Assembly: GCA_950295325.1 (NCBI GenBank)
Contig: OX485803.1
Coordinates: forward strand, 6,820,001-6,884,000
Direction of reading: 5' to 3'
Source: Polytrichum commune
Taxonomy: Eukaryota > Streptophyta > Polytrichopsida > Polytrichales > Polytrichaceae
Length of the DNA stretch: 64,000 bases
Shown: positions 23,142-33,930 of the stretch, in pieces
How the letters are laid out: each line of letters opens with the position of its first letter
Numbering within the stretch: position 1 is the stretch's first letter
Program-made: the position numbers and the translations under genes
Notes under the pieces: model-generated
Databases searched by the model: none
Told to the model about the DNA's origin: nothing
Seen by the model: the letters and a program-made list of their open reading frames with translations, nothing else

Positions 23142-23530
23142 GAGTAACCACATTGGTTGGTGAGCCACCATTGAGGAATCATGCCAAAGGAAGATATGTG
23201 ATGATTTTGACCCATGCTAGAAAGAAAGTCTATAGAATTCCTCAACATGCTATAACAAATTCAAAGAAGTTCTAGAGCGAGCCATTTCCCCCCCCCACCT
23301 CGCGTTGGAAGTTCCTTGGTCCAACAATTGGGCTGGAGCAGTGCCCAATCCAATCATGAGATATACATATATACGGCTCATAAATATCTTGTGGGGTATA
23401 TGTATGTATGCCGAAAGTGGGGTAAAAGGCCACCCGGCCAGCCATTCAGAAGATGGTCGCCCCCAAAGAAAAGCGAGCGATGGGATTTTAAAAGTGCACC
23501 GGAGTCCTTCAGATTATGTTATGCAATAAT

Positions 23531-23817
23531 TGACGTCACGACCAAATATCATCATACTCATAATATTATTGATCCCAGAAGGCCCCACCCCCACGTGGCC
23601 CAGTCAACGTTTGCCACCTGGGAGCCACGTCGTTCTTCGCCAAGAACGTTCGCTTGTGGCCCACGCACGTGTGTTGGATCAAGCGGTCGCACTGCGGACG
23701 TTCCTTGGTGGCCCTTCGGTTACGTCCGGGATTTGGCATTTTCCAAGCAGATCCGCTTTCAGCTATGGACGCGTGGAGACTACTCTGGTTTGCGTTCTCT
23801 TTATAAGCTCAGATGGG
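23531..23817 (+). promoter_or_regulatory. Putative promoter of the AP2/ERF gene: bZIP sites and TATA box
   Basis: A GC-richer block upstream of the AP2/ERF gene contains TGACGTCA (23531-23538), the palindromic G-box CCACGTGGCC (23591-23600), GCCACGTC (23624-23631) and a further CACGTG (23666-23671). A TATA box, TTTATAAG, follows at 23810-23817. ACGT-core elements of this kind are bound by bZIP factors, including ABA-response factors. That fits a stress-type DREB gene but is inferred from motif content only. It implies a 5' leader of roughly 500 bases. Confidence 0.6.
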
Positions 23818-23838
23818 GTCATGGCTCTCAATTCATTT

Positions 23839-24142
23839 CTTGAGCTCCCTGTGTGGACTCAACCGAGAACAGAAGGAAGGAAGAAAGGAAGAAAGGAAGA
23901 TAGGAAGTAGCATACATTGGACACAATCTGACATTGTGTTGAGCTCTCGGCAATTCTAATCTTGAGTTCCCGGCGTGGACTCAATCCGTGCAATTGCATT
24001 CCTTGAGGAAAAAAAATTTCAAAAAAAAAAAAAACAAAGGCACAGATCTTGTAGGTGGTGCAGTTGCAGAAAGTAGACAGTTTTGTGTCCATTCAGGTTG
24101 TGAGTTAATCTGAGATCCCGGCGTGGACTCAGTATCTGCACA
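23839..24142 (+). repeat. Three spaced copies of a ~30-bp motif in the AP2/ERF 5' leader
   Basis: The words TTGAG(C/T)TCCC, then G(T/C)GTGGACTCA and a short tail recur at 23839-23867, 23961-23992 and 24109-24140. The most conserved core is CCCGGCGTGGACTCA. Spacing is about 122 and 148 bases. The copies lie between the TATA box and the start codon. Confidence 0.75.
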
Positions 24143-24346
24143 GGACAGACGGGGTTTTTCAGATATTATTCTTGATTGGTTTTGCATCTGATCCGTGAAG
24201 AGGAAGCGAATCACAGGGGTTATATATACATATACATTTGTATAGCGATTGTGGATTGAGCGGAGCGAGTCTCGTGGCAGCTGTCTACTTCGGAGTTTGA
24301 GTGAATTTGAAGATTTTGGAATTGAACTTTGTTGGTCTTGACGAGA

Positions 24347-25234
24347 ATGGTAGAGAAGAACAACAGTCACAGAGGTTCAGACGCTAGCAGGGCAGTGTCC
24401 AGGCTTCTGGTGGTACCGAAGAAGGAGCAGTTTGCGAAGAAAGCAGACAGCCATGTCGCAGCAATTGGAAGTCCCAAGTACCGCGGTGTGCGTATGAGGC
24501 AATGGGGGAAATGGGTGTCCGAAATTAGGGAACCGAACAAGCGGTCTCGAATCTGGTTAGGCTCCTTTCCTACCGCAGAAATGGCCGCTCGGGCCTACGA
24601 TGCCGCAGTCGTCTGCTTGCGGGGACCAAAAGCTACTCTGAATTTCCCAAACTCGCCTCCCCAGTCTCTCCCCCCTTGCAATTCGCCGAAAGAGATTCAA
24701 GTCGCAGCCGCTGCCGCTGCCGCAGCCGCGGAGCCGTGTACGCCTTTGTCGCTACCGCAACCGGTCGCTCAATCCCTCGGTGCGCAATTGAAGGCCATCA
24801 AGGACGAGACGCACTTGTCACCGAAGTTCAAACCCTACCCTGTGGAATCGGAAAGCTCTGGGACTTCTGGAGAGAAATCTGCTAAGGCAAGCTCCCCGAA
24901 GACAAGGAGATCTTTTAAAGTTGTGACCACGAAGGAGGAGCAACCCAATTTCGAGCTCGAGTGCACAGCCGAATCAGCTCCGGGGACAACAAATTTCGTC
25001 ACATTGGACGACGTAGATCTTGCGTTCACGAACATGGATGAGTTTATTGACTTTCCCCCGTTGATGGAAGATGGAGTTACTTCAACAGGAGGTTCGAAAT
25101 TGGAAGCTATGGCGAGCTTCCGAAACCGGACATCAGCGGGGGCAGGACTCTACTGCCGTTCTTACTCGGATCGCTTGAAGTTTGAAGTGGCTGACTCTTT
25201 GTTTGGCGATCTCGATGTTTTTAGCATAAGTTGA
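24347..25234 (+). CDS. AP2/ERF transcription factor, DREB-type
   Basis: A nuclear DNA-binding transcription factor of 295 residues in a single exon, as usual for this family. The ATG at 24347 is the first in frame after the leader. A single AP2 domain spans about residues 44-101: [19 protein letters not shown], then [20 protein letters not shown] and LNFP. Val at domain position 14 and Glu at position 19 are the residues that separate DREB proteins, which usually bind DRE/CRT sites with a CCGAC core, from ERF proteins, which have Ala and Asp there. An alanine run follows at about residue 115, and the C-terminal half is acidic ([16 protein letters not shown]), consistent with an activation region. 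No EAR repression motif is obvious. The promoter carries G-box/ABRE-like sites. Codon use is clearly GC-richer than the flanks. The exact subgroup cannot be fixed by eye. Confidence 0.95.
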   Translation: MVEKNNSHRGSDASRAVSRLLVVPKKEQFAKKADSHVAAIGSPKYRGVRMRQWGKWVSEIREPNKRSRIWLGSFPTAEMAARAYDAAVVCLRGPKATLNFPNSPPQSLPPCNSPKEIQVAAAAAAAAAEPCTPLSLPQPVAQSLGAQLKAIKDETHLSPKFKPYPVESESSGTSGEKSAKASSPKTRRSFKVVTTKEEQPNFELECTAESAPGTTNFVTLDDVDLAFTNMDEFIDFPPLMEDGVTSTGGSKLEAMASFRNRTSAGAGLYCRSYSDRLKFEVADSLFGDLDVFSIS

Positions 25235-25957
25235 TATAACCGAACTCAGGAAAATTAGGTTAAACCACAAGTTCTGTCGAATGAATTATTCGCAGTACAT
25301 ATATAGTGTAGATCCATCACCATGTTGAAGATGATGACAGCAGATAATTTTTTTTCACTTGCCCTACTAGTGTTAGTTTGAAAGGGGTGTCTCCATTTCT
25401 TGTCTTAGACATGAACCATGTCCGGAATCATTTCTCCGGAGGTGCAGATTGCGAAGACTATAGATACATACCTTTATACGTAGAATTTTCATCTTTATCA
25501 TTACCATGTTAGGCTTTTAAACACAATTTTAACATAGGGTACCGATTAAGTGGTATATTTTTTCTTCCAGATTCGTAGGATTTGATCACATAATATCTGT
25601 GTTGTTGAACTATGTTGATGTGGTGCAGAATTTTCATGTTTTTAGTTACGTAAACATACTACAACAAACAGATCTGCACCTTAATAATTTGAGAGTGTGT
25701 ATTTTACTATGTACATTCGGTGTATCCCAGCAAATGCTTTGTAACAGTTCTGTTGTATCACGTTGCTTGTTTCACATCCAGATGTGATCGTGTATCACTA
25801 AAAATCGACTATTCTGCAGCCAGAGATACACAATTTTCTGGATTCATTTCTCTGGAGTTAGACATTGCGGAGACTATAGAGATACGCTCAAACATAAAAT
25901 TATCATCATCTTGTTAAACATTTAACCACAATTTTAAAGTAAAGTACGGAGGAAGTG

Positions 25958-26699
25958 CTACACTGAATAAGATACCGTAACACCATAGCAGGCTCGCCAC
26001 CTGCCGCACGAATATTTATTTTTTTTGAAAAAATAAGGTTTGCGTTCCAAAAATAGATTTGTTTGAAATTCGTCTTCTCATTTATTGGATTAAAAATCAT
26101 TCGTGTTTAGGGTGAGAAAGATGTGCAGAAATTTCATCCTAATTGCGTTTTTCATCCATTTATGGCGGCCCAACTTGTTTTAACCTAAGTCATTACCCTA
26201 ATCTTGATTTTCCGTCTTTTTGTTTTTATCACAGTATAATTTGAGAGTTATTCATTTCTCTTTGCCTGTAATTTCTGTTTTTTTACGTTTTTTTTTTGGG
26301 GAATTATTTATGAACGAACCTGCTATGGTGTTACGGTATTTAGTGTCACCAATTCTAATTGTCTTGCTCAATACTAATTGTAAACCACAGTATAGTGTCA
26401 CCAACATTAAAAGTTAACCCAACATTATTTGTCATTCTTTGTAAAATTTTGGATGATTATAGATTTTCAGTGTTGCAATTACGGTTACTTAAATAAGTGG
26501 TTTTTCATCCAAATTTGAATCATCCATGACAATAGTTCATTACAAGTTGGCAACAAGAGAATGTATGGTTTTGGCCAATCGATGAACTCATCCATCATCC
26601 ATGACAATGTTTGTAAACTTATTCATAAGAAGTATCATCCAAAAAGTTAACATAGTGACATTAAATACAATATGACATTAAATATCATATTTAGTGTAG
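25958..26699. mobile_element. MITE of the C family, interrupted by another MITE (C2)
   Basis: It begins CTACACTGAATA and ends TTTAGTGTAG. The interior matches the element at 4131-4501 in reverse orientation, including TTGCTCAATACTAATTGTAAACC. A 362-bp element with TA flanks sits inside its left terminal palindrome, which explains the extra length. Confidence 0.8.
25975..26336. mobile_element. TA-flanked MITE nested in C2 (D)
   Basis: Perfect 18-bp terminal inverted repeats, CCGTAACACCATAGCAGG, are flanked by TA at 25973-25974 and 26337-26338. Removing the element rejoins the C-family terminal repeat, proving it is the later insertion. The TA target suggests the Tc1/mariner superfamily. No coding region is present. 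Confidence 0.88.
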
Positions 26700-26847
26700 T
26701 TTAATTCCAGATTTGTAGGATCTGATCGTCCATGTTGTTGAACTCTGTTAATGTGATGCAAAGGTCGTTATGTTCATAGTGTTGTAGACATACGTACTAC
26801 TACAGGCAATTCTGCACCTTAATAATTTGAGAGTGTGTATGTTACTA

Positions 26848-26958
26848 GAAGAAAAAACTTCGGTCTCCGGAGGAGACCGACGTGAATTAAGTGTCTCTTC
26901 GATCCACCCCCAATCCGATGCCCATAGGACAAAGGTATGGACAAAGTGTATGTTACTA
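26848..26958. mobile_element. Short insertion with 13-bp direct repeats, possible SINE fragment
   Basis: The 13-bp repeat GTGTATGTTACTA occurs at 26835-26847 and 26946-26958, and the sibling array unit at about 25695 has this site once. The inserted part contains a perfect hairpin, CGGTCTCC-GGA-GGAGACCG (26861-26879), and CTTCGATCCAC (26897-26907), which resembles a pol III B box. Long variable target duplications are typical of retroposition. There is no poly-A tail, so SINE identity is tentative. Confidence 0.5.
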
Positions 26959-27147
26959 TGTACATTTGAAGTATCCCAGCCTCATTATTCACATTTCTAT
27001 TATGTTGTATCATGTTAATTGTATTACATCATTATGTGATGCATTCCCAGAAATTGACTTTTGTAATCCTCTTGTAATTCACAGCAATGATACACAGTAC
27101 ACAAACAGAGTAGATCATCCGCTTGTTAAGATGTCTCCCTTTAGATA

Positions 27148-27784
27148 CAGTAACCTCCCGCTTAAGTACGCAATTTGAACATGTGCAGTTTGTGCGTACT
27201 TTAGGATTTAGGGTTTCCCAAATCGCTATCGCTTGTGTTTCACTATAGCCGGTAGGTGTGTATTTTAGGGTTTAAGGTTTCCCAAATCGCTTGTGTTTCG
27301 CTACAATGTCGAAGAAACCAAACGGAAAGCATCTCAATGAGCATGAACGCTGCGAAATCATCTTGAAGCTTAGCAAAACGAATACTCCGAGTGAAAGCGC
27401 TCTAGCCCGAGAGTACATCGTTAGTGAAGGCGATGTTAACACTCAGGAACTGAATGTCAATTTAGAAAACGGAGTTATATTCTAGGGTTTTGACTCTCTT
27501 TATGAGCAAGTTCTTGACATCAAGGATTAGTTGCTCTGCCTTGAAGTTCAATCAGTAGCAGAGGAAACATTTGATGGCCTTAAGAAATCGTTTGAATCAT
27601 TTCAGAGCAAGATCCGAGCAGTCGACCTCAAAGCCAAACGCAAAAAACTTCAAAACTTACGCCAAATGACGATTCACGACATGTTCAACTAATAAATCTT
27701 GAACCCTAAATTTTTTTGCCAAAAAATGCGTACTTAATTGGGATGCGTACTTAAACAGGTGCCTACTTAAGCGGGAGGTTACTG
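27148..27784 (+). mobile_element. pogo-type element, internally deleted
   Basis: The terminal inverted repeats begin CAGTAACCTCCCGCTTAAG and are perfect for 21 bp. TA flanks both ends (27146-27147 and 27785-27786). Subterminal TTAAGTACGC repeats occur near both ends. The 637-bp unit keeps the beginning and end of a transposase gene but lacks the catalytic middle. CAGT..AACCTC ends with a TA target are typical of pogo elements. Confidence 0.9.
27306..27692 (+). pseudogene. pogo-type transposase remnant: N- and C-terminal pieces
   Basis: The ATG at 27306 starts MSKKPNGKHLNEHERCEIIL, followed by SESALAREYIVSEG, which resembles the N-terminal helix-turn-helix of pogo/CENP-B-type transposases. 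That frame stops at 27485. After about 20 bases a second piece reads LYEQVLDIKD, a stop, then EETFDGLKKSFESF and KRKKLQNLRQMTIHDMFN with a stop at about 27690. The final QMTIHDMF resembles a PCNA-interacting (PIP) box, which is known at the C-terminus of pogo transposase. The DDE core is missing between the two pieces. Confidence 0.75.
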
Positions 27785-27890
27785 TAATTGATCTTTTCCT
27801 TATTTTGTAATACTTGTGTAGCTTGAAAGGGTGTTTCTATTTCTTGTCTCTGACATGAACCATCTCTGGGATCATCTCTCTGGAGGTGCA

Positions 27891-28115
27891 CCAAGGCTCG
27901 GGAAGAACCGGCAGTTAGTTACAGATGAACCAGTTGAATTTGAGAAATAACCAGTTGAAGTTGGAGACTTCAAGAGAATTACCGATCATTTAAGAGGAAT
28001 CTATAGAATATACCTTAGATGAATAAAGCAAAACTAGAAGATGTCAACATGTAACCGGCTGGATTTAGAATCACTAGGATCTTGACCGACTATGCCCAAA
28101 AACTTCCCGGGCACA
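27891..28115. mobile_element. Small MITE with 8-bp TSD (I)
   Basis: The 225-bp insert is bounded by the perfect 8-bp repeat GAGGTGCA (27883-27890 and 28116-28123). The sibling array unit at about 25440 has GGAGGTGCAGATTGCG uninterrupted. Its ends are CCAAGGCTCGGGAAG and, reversed, TGTGCCCGGGAAG. A diverged copy is at 15700-15925. The duplication length suggests hAT or a relative. From 28210 to 29540 there is no gene I can support apart from the likely 3' UTR of TAF12. Confidence 0.75.
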
Positions 28116-29540
28116 GAGGTGCACATTACTGAGACTATACATGGATATATCCTCACAACAAATCAACATTATGTTTGGCATTTATACAACTTTATAGGGT
28201 ACCCAATTAGTATCTTCTTTTCAGATCTGTAAGAGTCTAGAGTAGATCCAATCTTTACATTTTTTGTGATGATATACTAAGAATACATTTGATCTGCAAC
28301 TCGGTGCCGCTTTGTATCCTTGAATTTGTACATTAGTCTTGGTGAGAGTTTGCAGTCACAGGTAGTATTGGTTGCAGTCTGATACAATAGCATATAGAGC
28401 ATTTTATGATGCCTAGTATCTCATGGAAGTGTCAAACACATACACATCCCCACACTATCATTGTTAGATCCCTGTCTGGTGGTGCATCAGTGATTTCATT
28501 TCCCAGCACCTTCTATTGGTGGCAAGATATTACAGTTTGTTATGCGAAATAATACCTACACATCACCCTAATGAGTCGGAACATCTCTCCACCTGATTTG
28601 TCTTATAGATAAATGCGCCTTCCTAATGCATGACTGCAGTACATTGTGTTGGTTTTGGGTACACGTACTTTAACACCAAGTATTTTGGCAGGTACTATCA
28701 TAGATGCTCTTAACCATAATCAGTGAGGAATTTTGCTTGCATACGATGAGACAAGCATACCAACCTACCTCATAAAGCCTCAAAAGCGGATGGTAGAAAA
28801 ACAATCGCCCGGTCTGGTGAGCACTCAAACAAGCTCGAGCACAAGGACTAATAATAGGAGAACTAAGTGCTCTACAACCCAGTGGAAGAACCAACAAACA
28901 TGACCACACCAACAAAGAACACACAGATCCACCAAGTGAAGAGGAAGGATTATGTTGACTGTGGTTCAGTCAGTGACTCATAACAATTTGAGATTAGTTC
29001 CAAAACTTTCTGAGATTAATCCTGGCTTCTTCAGGTACATTTATAGATGCACAGAAATATCAACCACGCAAATCCAAGTAGTATAAGGTAGCAAATACCA
29101 AAAACCACCCAAAAAGGTCTTGTCTACCTTAGTTGCACAAAGTTCAGCCTGTAGTGATTATGTTTCTGAAACAGGTTCCAAATTGCAAACATTGCCTCTT
29201 ACAGGTGACTGAGGATTCCCAAACACCACATGTTTGCCACCATAATTGTTCAGTGACTTCAAATTGTCTACTATGGTGTATTTGAGTACATAAGCGCTCT
29301 GTGTATTGGGTACACCCAAAATGTTCGAAATCACTTGTAACAAATAAGAACAGTTTCATGAGATTCCTTTCTATCCCTGCTTAGATCAATAATGTACAAA
29401 ACTTCTATCCAATGCGGATTCTTTGCAGGCCAGCTCCCTGAAGGGTTGCAACATGATCACCCAGCAGCCTGTATGTACAAGTTGACAAACTGCTGCACAA
29501 TTCATGAACAGACAACAATCAGGAGCAAAAACCTGAAGCA

Positions 29541-31585
29541 CTACACCCGTGGTATTCTGGGTAGTCCTGGAGATGCAGTTGGGGATGCCAAAGTGCCAGG
29601 AGCCATACTTGATAGACCTCCTCTAACAGGTGTGGAGACATTGGTAGCTGGTGCTGGGGCAACTCCTGCAGCTGGTTGGGCTGCTGCTAGAGATTTCCTC
29701 ACAAGAGCCAGCCGCTGTCTGTGAGTTTCAGCAACTGCTGGTCGCTTGTATGAGCGATACTCTTCACCACCAAATCCGGGAACTGTAATGTTCCATTGCT
29801 TATCAAGGTGCAGAAGTACATCCTTTGCTTCAAGCACATTTGACTTGCGATGCTTTGCTAACTGACAAGCAAATGATGTCACACTCTCAATAAAGTCATC
29901 TGCAATTTCAAGTAACACATCCTCTACATCAGGATCCAGACGTTCTCGTGAGTCCACCTGTGCAAGCAAATCCTGAATGCTTCGTTTGCCCAAAAGATGA
30001 CCATTTACATCCCCTGCCTCAGCATTAGCACCTCCTGCAGCAGAAGAAGGTGCAGCATTGGGTTGTGATGCTCCAGGAGTGCCAGGCCTTGCCCTATCAA
30101 TTGCCAAGGTACCTGCAGCTGTCTGTGGTCGTTGTGTCTGCTGTGTGCCCTGCTGCTGCTGTTGAATATGGGAAGGCTTCCCCTGCCATAGCTGTTGCTG
30201 CTGACTTCCAGCTGCCAGACCCTGCATCTGAGAACCAGTTGATGGTGCCCTTGAGAGCATGTTATTTCCTGGACTCGGCAGCCCCTGCTGTGTTTGAGGT
30301 TGTCGGGCAAGTGCCTGCTGCTGTGGCTGAGATAGCCGTTGCTGTTGCTGTTGTTGTAGGGCCTGCTGCTGCTGCTGCTGTTGTTGTTGTTGTTGTTGTG
30401 GTTGTGATGGAAGGGCTCCTCCCTGCCTTGCCATTGTCATTTGCTGCTGACCTGGTGTTGCTGTTCCCTGAAAGTGTGTTGCAGGTGATTGTCCCTGATT
30501 TTGCTTCTGTCTTACCTGCTGCCAACATCACTATTTAGCTTTGCAATCCTGACAAAAGGAGGCACCCCATATCGGTATCTAGTGCACAAATACATGTCAA
30601 CAGACAGATTTAGATAGTCCCCTTAACTATAGGGTGGAAATGGAAGGGAAAATTTCAAGAGAAACTAGAGAATAGGCATGCCTGCAATGTTTGTTGAGCC
30701 AGGTACTGCTGACTTGTATACTGTTGGGCTCCTGCTCCTGATAGGAGAGTCCCCTGCACTCCTGGCCTGACTGGATTCATAGGAATAGCACCCATGTGAT
30801 GCACATATTGACTAGCTGCATATTGCTGCGTTTGTGGCATAGTGTAGGATCCTGGGCGAGTTTGACTGCCTTGGGCTGCTGTATTTGGTCGCTGTTGTTG
30901 CCCTTGCGCTGCCCTCTGCTGTGCCAATATCATCGAGGGGGTAGTAGCCCCCGGAGAGGTTGCAGCTACATTTGTGGAAAGATATTGTTGGTTATAATGA
31001 GTAGTCCCTACACCCCCAGCAGCAGTTGGTCGTTGAACCATTGTCATACCAGGTTGCTGAAGATGTGGAAGTCGTTGTCCAGATAGTGAGCGGGACAACT
31101 GGTTACCTCCAGCAGGTGTAGAAGCCATTCCTGCAAGGTGTTGTTGTTGCTGCGCAGCCTGAATTCATTCAACAAACCAGGTCGTAATTACTACAAGTTG
31201 TTGCCTCAAACCATTCCTTTCCGGCACCATGAATGACTCCCTAGGTAGCAATCACAAGAGGACCATGAACAGATAATGAACCAAAAATTATGAATAAATC
31301 AATCAATCTGCATAAGGGCATGATATTGTAAACTCCGGTAGACCAATCCACCTGGATTGGTGCACCCTGTGTGTACAGGGATGCTCGTTGGGCTTGCTGG
31401 TTCTTCTGCTGCTGCTGTTGTGATGCAGTTAGAGCAGTTTGAGACACACCAGAAGCCCCTGAGGATGACATTAGTCCAGGCAAGCCTGCAGATCCAGCAG
31501 GGGAGGAAAGTAAAGTGGAAGGTTGTTGCTGTGAGACTGGAGTTCCACCTACACCAGTAGACATCTGCCCCCCTTCCCCTGCCAT
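29541..31585 (-). CDS. TAF12: TFIID/SAGA subunit TAF12
   Basis: TAF12 is a histone-fold subunit of TFIID and SAGA that pairs with TAF4 and ADA1. Three coding exons on the minus strand join in phase 0: 31585-31352 (78 codons, ATG at 31585), 31158-30682 (159 codons) and 30518-29541 (325 codons plus stop), giving about 562 residues. The histone fold lies at about residues 415-485, from SIQDLLAQVDSRERLDPDVE through LLEIADDFIESVTSFACQLA to KDVLLHLDKQWNITVPGF, very close to plant TAF12. The N-terminal 400 residues are rich in Gln, Ser and Pro with CAG/CAA runs. The first intron has a normal GT donor; the second appears to start with GC (CAG|GCATGC). The histone fold is encoded in one uninterrupted exon. 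The promoter is GA/CT-rich, upstream near 33.8 kb. Confidence 0.95.
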
Positions 31586-31599
31586 AGGCTATGCTAAAC

Positions 31600-33930
31600 C
31601 TCGCAGATGGTCACTCCAGACCTATTCGCTGACCTGAGACCAAAGTATAAGGCACTATAAGAACAAAATCCAAGCCACATTGCTCTCCAAGGATGTGTCT
31701 TATGCTAGAGAAACAAGTGCTGTGTCAATTCTTCTTTAACATTCATATCTACAATCTCACAAGTTTTGAAAGCTGCCCTGTTACTGCCACCACTGTTCAT
31801 TGAATTGATAACCTCCTAGACTGCCAGGAAATGCACACCTAGGTATATAAGAAAAACAGAACTGAGCGATGCTTTTGGCCAGCATTGGATAACCCATCAT
31901 CCCAAATTCAGGATATGAGATACCTTGCTTCAGTCAAATCACCTCCGACTTCATCTTTGCAAAATCTGTGCTATATGATCTCCTGAGGACACCAAATCAA
32001 GATTCAGCAGAACTTCAATATCATCTGATCATTGATGACCTGGTCTTCCTGATGAAAACTTACACAGCTAGTTTACAAGTCATCAAACTTCAGACAGAAA
32101 CATGGTACTTTTGTTATGCACTAACATGTTACTACAACAACAACACTAAAAGTAACAACCTTTTAGTGTTCAACGTGCAGATAACCCTCCCCTCAAAAAC
32201 TCCAAATTTTTTAGACCAACCAACTCAACAAAACTGCATGTAACGAACAGTCCAAGGAAGTCATGAATATCAAGCAACAGCATTGAATATGTGATCAAAT
32301 AAACCCCAATTTCCAGAAAGAGATGATGTATCTAGAAGTCCCAAAACAAGAGCATTACTTCAGGTACGATCACCACCCTGGACATCAAATCTCCAAGTGA
32401 ATGGACAGGACACGTGAGTCATAACTGCACCACAAACATAAACTTCTTGATTACATCAAAGGATGAATTAAAAAACTCAAGAAGACAGACTGTTTTGTTA
32501 CTTCACAAATTGAGGTGGGCTGATATATAATGTGATGTATGATCTGCTTGAATCCTAATATGTGCAAGATTTCTTAGATTCTGGAACTTCACCAGCCCAG
32601 TGCCAAGACGCAATCACCGACAAAATGCGCACCAAGCCCCTCTACATTAAAAGTAATTTTAGACCAGGCACAGTCGGACACAAACCAAATTCTACAGAGA
32701 ATCGATTCCTGTAATTGTTGAGATGTGGTTTGTCCCATCCAATGCAATCAAAACTTTGAATACAGAGCTCAGTGAGCTCGTTGACAAAAAGACTGCAAAA
32801 CCAGATTTAAATTAGCTTCAATGTCCTGTGTGGTGAGAGCGAAGGGAAAAACTCCATGTGTGTATGAGAAAGTGAAGGGCTCATAGAAAAAAAGAACTAA
32901 AAATCAGAGGTCACCATAAGAACTTCGCACGGCCTCAACAAATACCAGAAGATGACATCTTGTGCTACGTTAAAAGGGTATTGTTACTTCACTAATCGAG
33001 GTGAGCTGGATATCTATGTGAAATATAATGTGGTATGTGATCTACTTGAATCCTAACATGTTCAAGATTCCTTAGATCCTGGAACTTCACCATCCCAGTG
33101 CCATGATACAATGGGCATTTGCAAGTCGGATTCACCGACAAAATGCCAACCGACCCCAATACATTAAAAAGGACTTTTACACCACGCCACCCAGGCCAGA
33201 TTCTACGGATAATTTTTTCCTGTGACTTGAGGGATGTATTTCGCCCCATTCAAGGCAATCAAAGTTTTGCCATACGGAGCTGAGTGAGCTCGTTGGCAAT
33301 AAGACTGTACACACAGGTTCAAATGAGCTTCTATGCCTGTGCGCAGTGAGAGGGAGGAGGGAACCTCAGTGTGTAAATGTGAGCGGAGTGAAAGGCCCAT
33401 AGAAAAAAAAAAAAACCTAAACCCAGAGCTCACCATAAAAACTCCGCATGGCATCAACAAACAAACACACACACCGCCACTCCCTCTCCGCTCTCTCATG
33501 GCTACCACACCATATTCCTTCAAATACTACACGAGAGGAGAGGGGAAGCGAATAAAATACCAGGCTCTTCTACATGCTGGAGAAGAAACGCCCAAACCCT
33601 CTACGTCCCGTTGAGTAAGCAGCTGAAAAAAAGTTGAGGTTTGCGAGATTGATCTAGTGCTAACAAACCCTACTTGTACGCGAGCTCCGAAGAATTTCAG
33701 TCTGAGAAGCAGGAATACAACCGATGAGGTTTGTAGCCTCGAAAGGTGTGTGTAGGGTTTGAAATCTGGAAGAAACAGCAAAGCGCTAGCGAGCGTCGGA
33801 GAGAGAATGGGAGATGAGAGAGAGAGAGAGGGAAAGCAAAGCGGAAAGGAGTGAGTCGGAGATAGAGCACTCTTCACCCGTTTTATGTTACCCCGCCTTT
33901 TGAATTTGTTTTCCTCATGTATTCCCAACT
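31600..33930 (-). promoter_or_regulatory. TAF12 5' UTR, leader intron and promoter region
   Basis: A CT-rich tract on the minus strand (complement of the GA repeat at 33815-33833) followed by a pyrimidine-rich leader resembles a plant transcription start region. A likely 3' splice site, GGTCTCAG, precedes 31633 and would end an intron in the 5' leader. Several donors are possible between 33560 and 33680 (for example ACAA|GTAGGG at about 33673), so the exact exon is not fixed. A tandem duplication fills much of the presumed intron. Confidence 0.45.
32495..33466. repeat. Tandem duplication of ~485 bp in the TAF12 leader region
   Basis: Segments 32495-32948 and 32980-33466 share the same order of words: TTGTTACTTCAC, CTTGAATCCTAA, CTGGAACTTCACCA, CACCGACAAAATG, GAGCTCAGTGAGCTCGTTG or its variant, and CTCAACAAA/ATCAACAAA. 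Divergence is moderate with small indels, so the duplication is not recent. Confidence 0.85.

Larger units (their letters stand above)
25240..28210. repeat. Degenerate tandem array downstream of the AP2/ERF gene, about 3 units, with insertions
   Basis: The same ordered words recur three times: TTCCAGATTYGTAGGAT, TTAATAATTTGAGAGTGTG, GACATGAACCAT, TCTCYGGAGGTGCA and AGACTATA. Units are about 25240-25555, 25556-25957 and 26700-28210; the third is expanded by insertions. Comparing units shows the clean target for each inserted element. It is non-coding and starts right after the stop codon, so the first unit may serve as 3' UTR. Confidence 0.75.

Noticed and set aside
23316-23843. Open frames of 175 and 126 codons upstream of the AP2/ERF gene
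   Set aside because: They overlap the G-box cluster and TATA box, have no homology I recognise, and are best explained by the GC-rich promoter.
30050-30538. A 162-codon plus-strand open frame opposite TAF12
   Set aside because: It is the antisense shadow of the CAG/CAA-rich TAF12 exon, giving Val/Ala runs.
32992-33249. Minus-strand frame in the TAF12 leader as an upstream protein
   Set aside because: The duplicated unit does not keep this frame in its other copy, so it is not constrained as coding.
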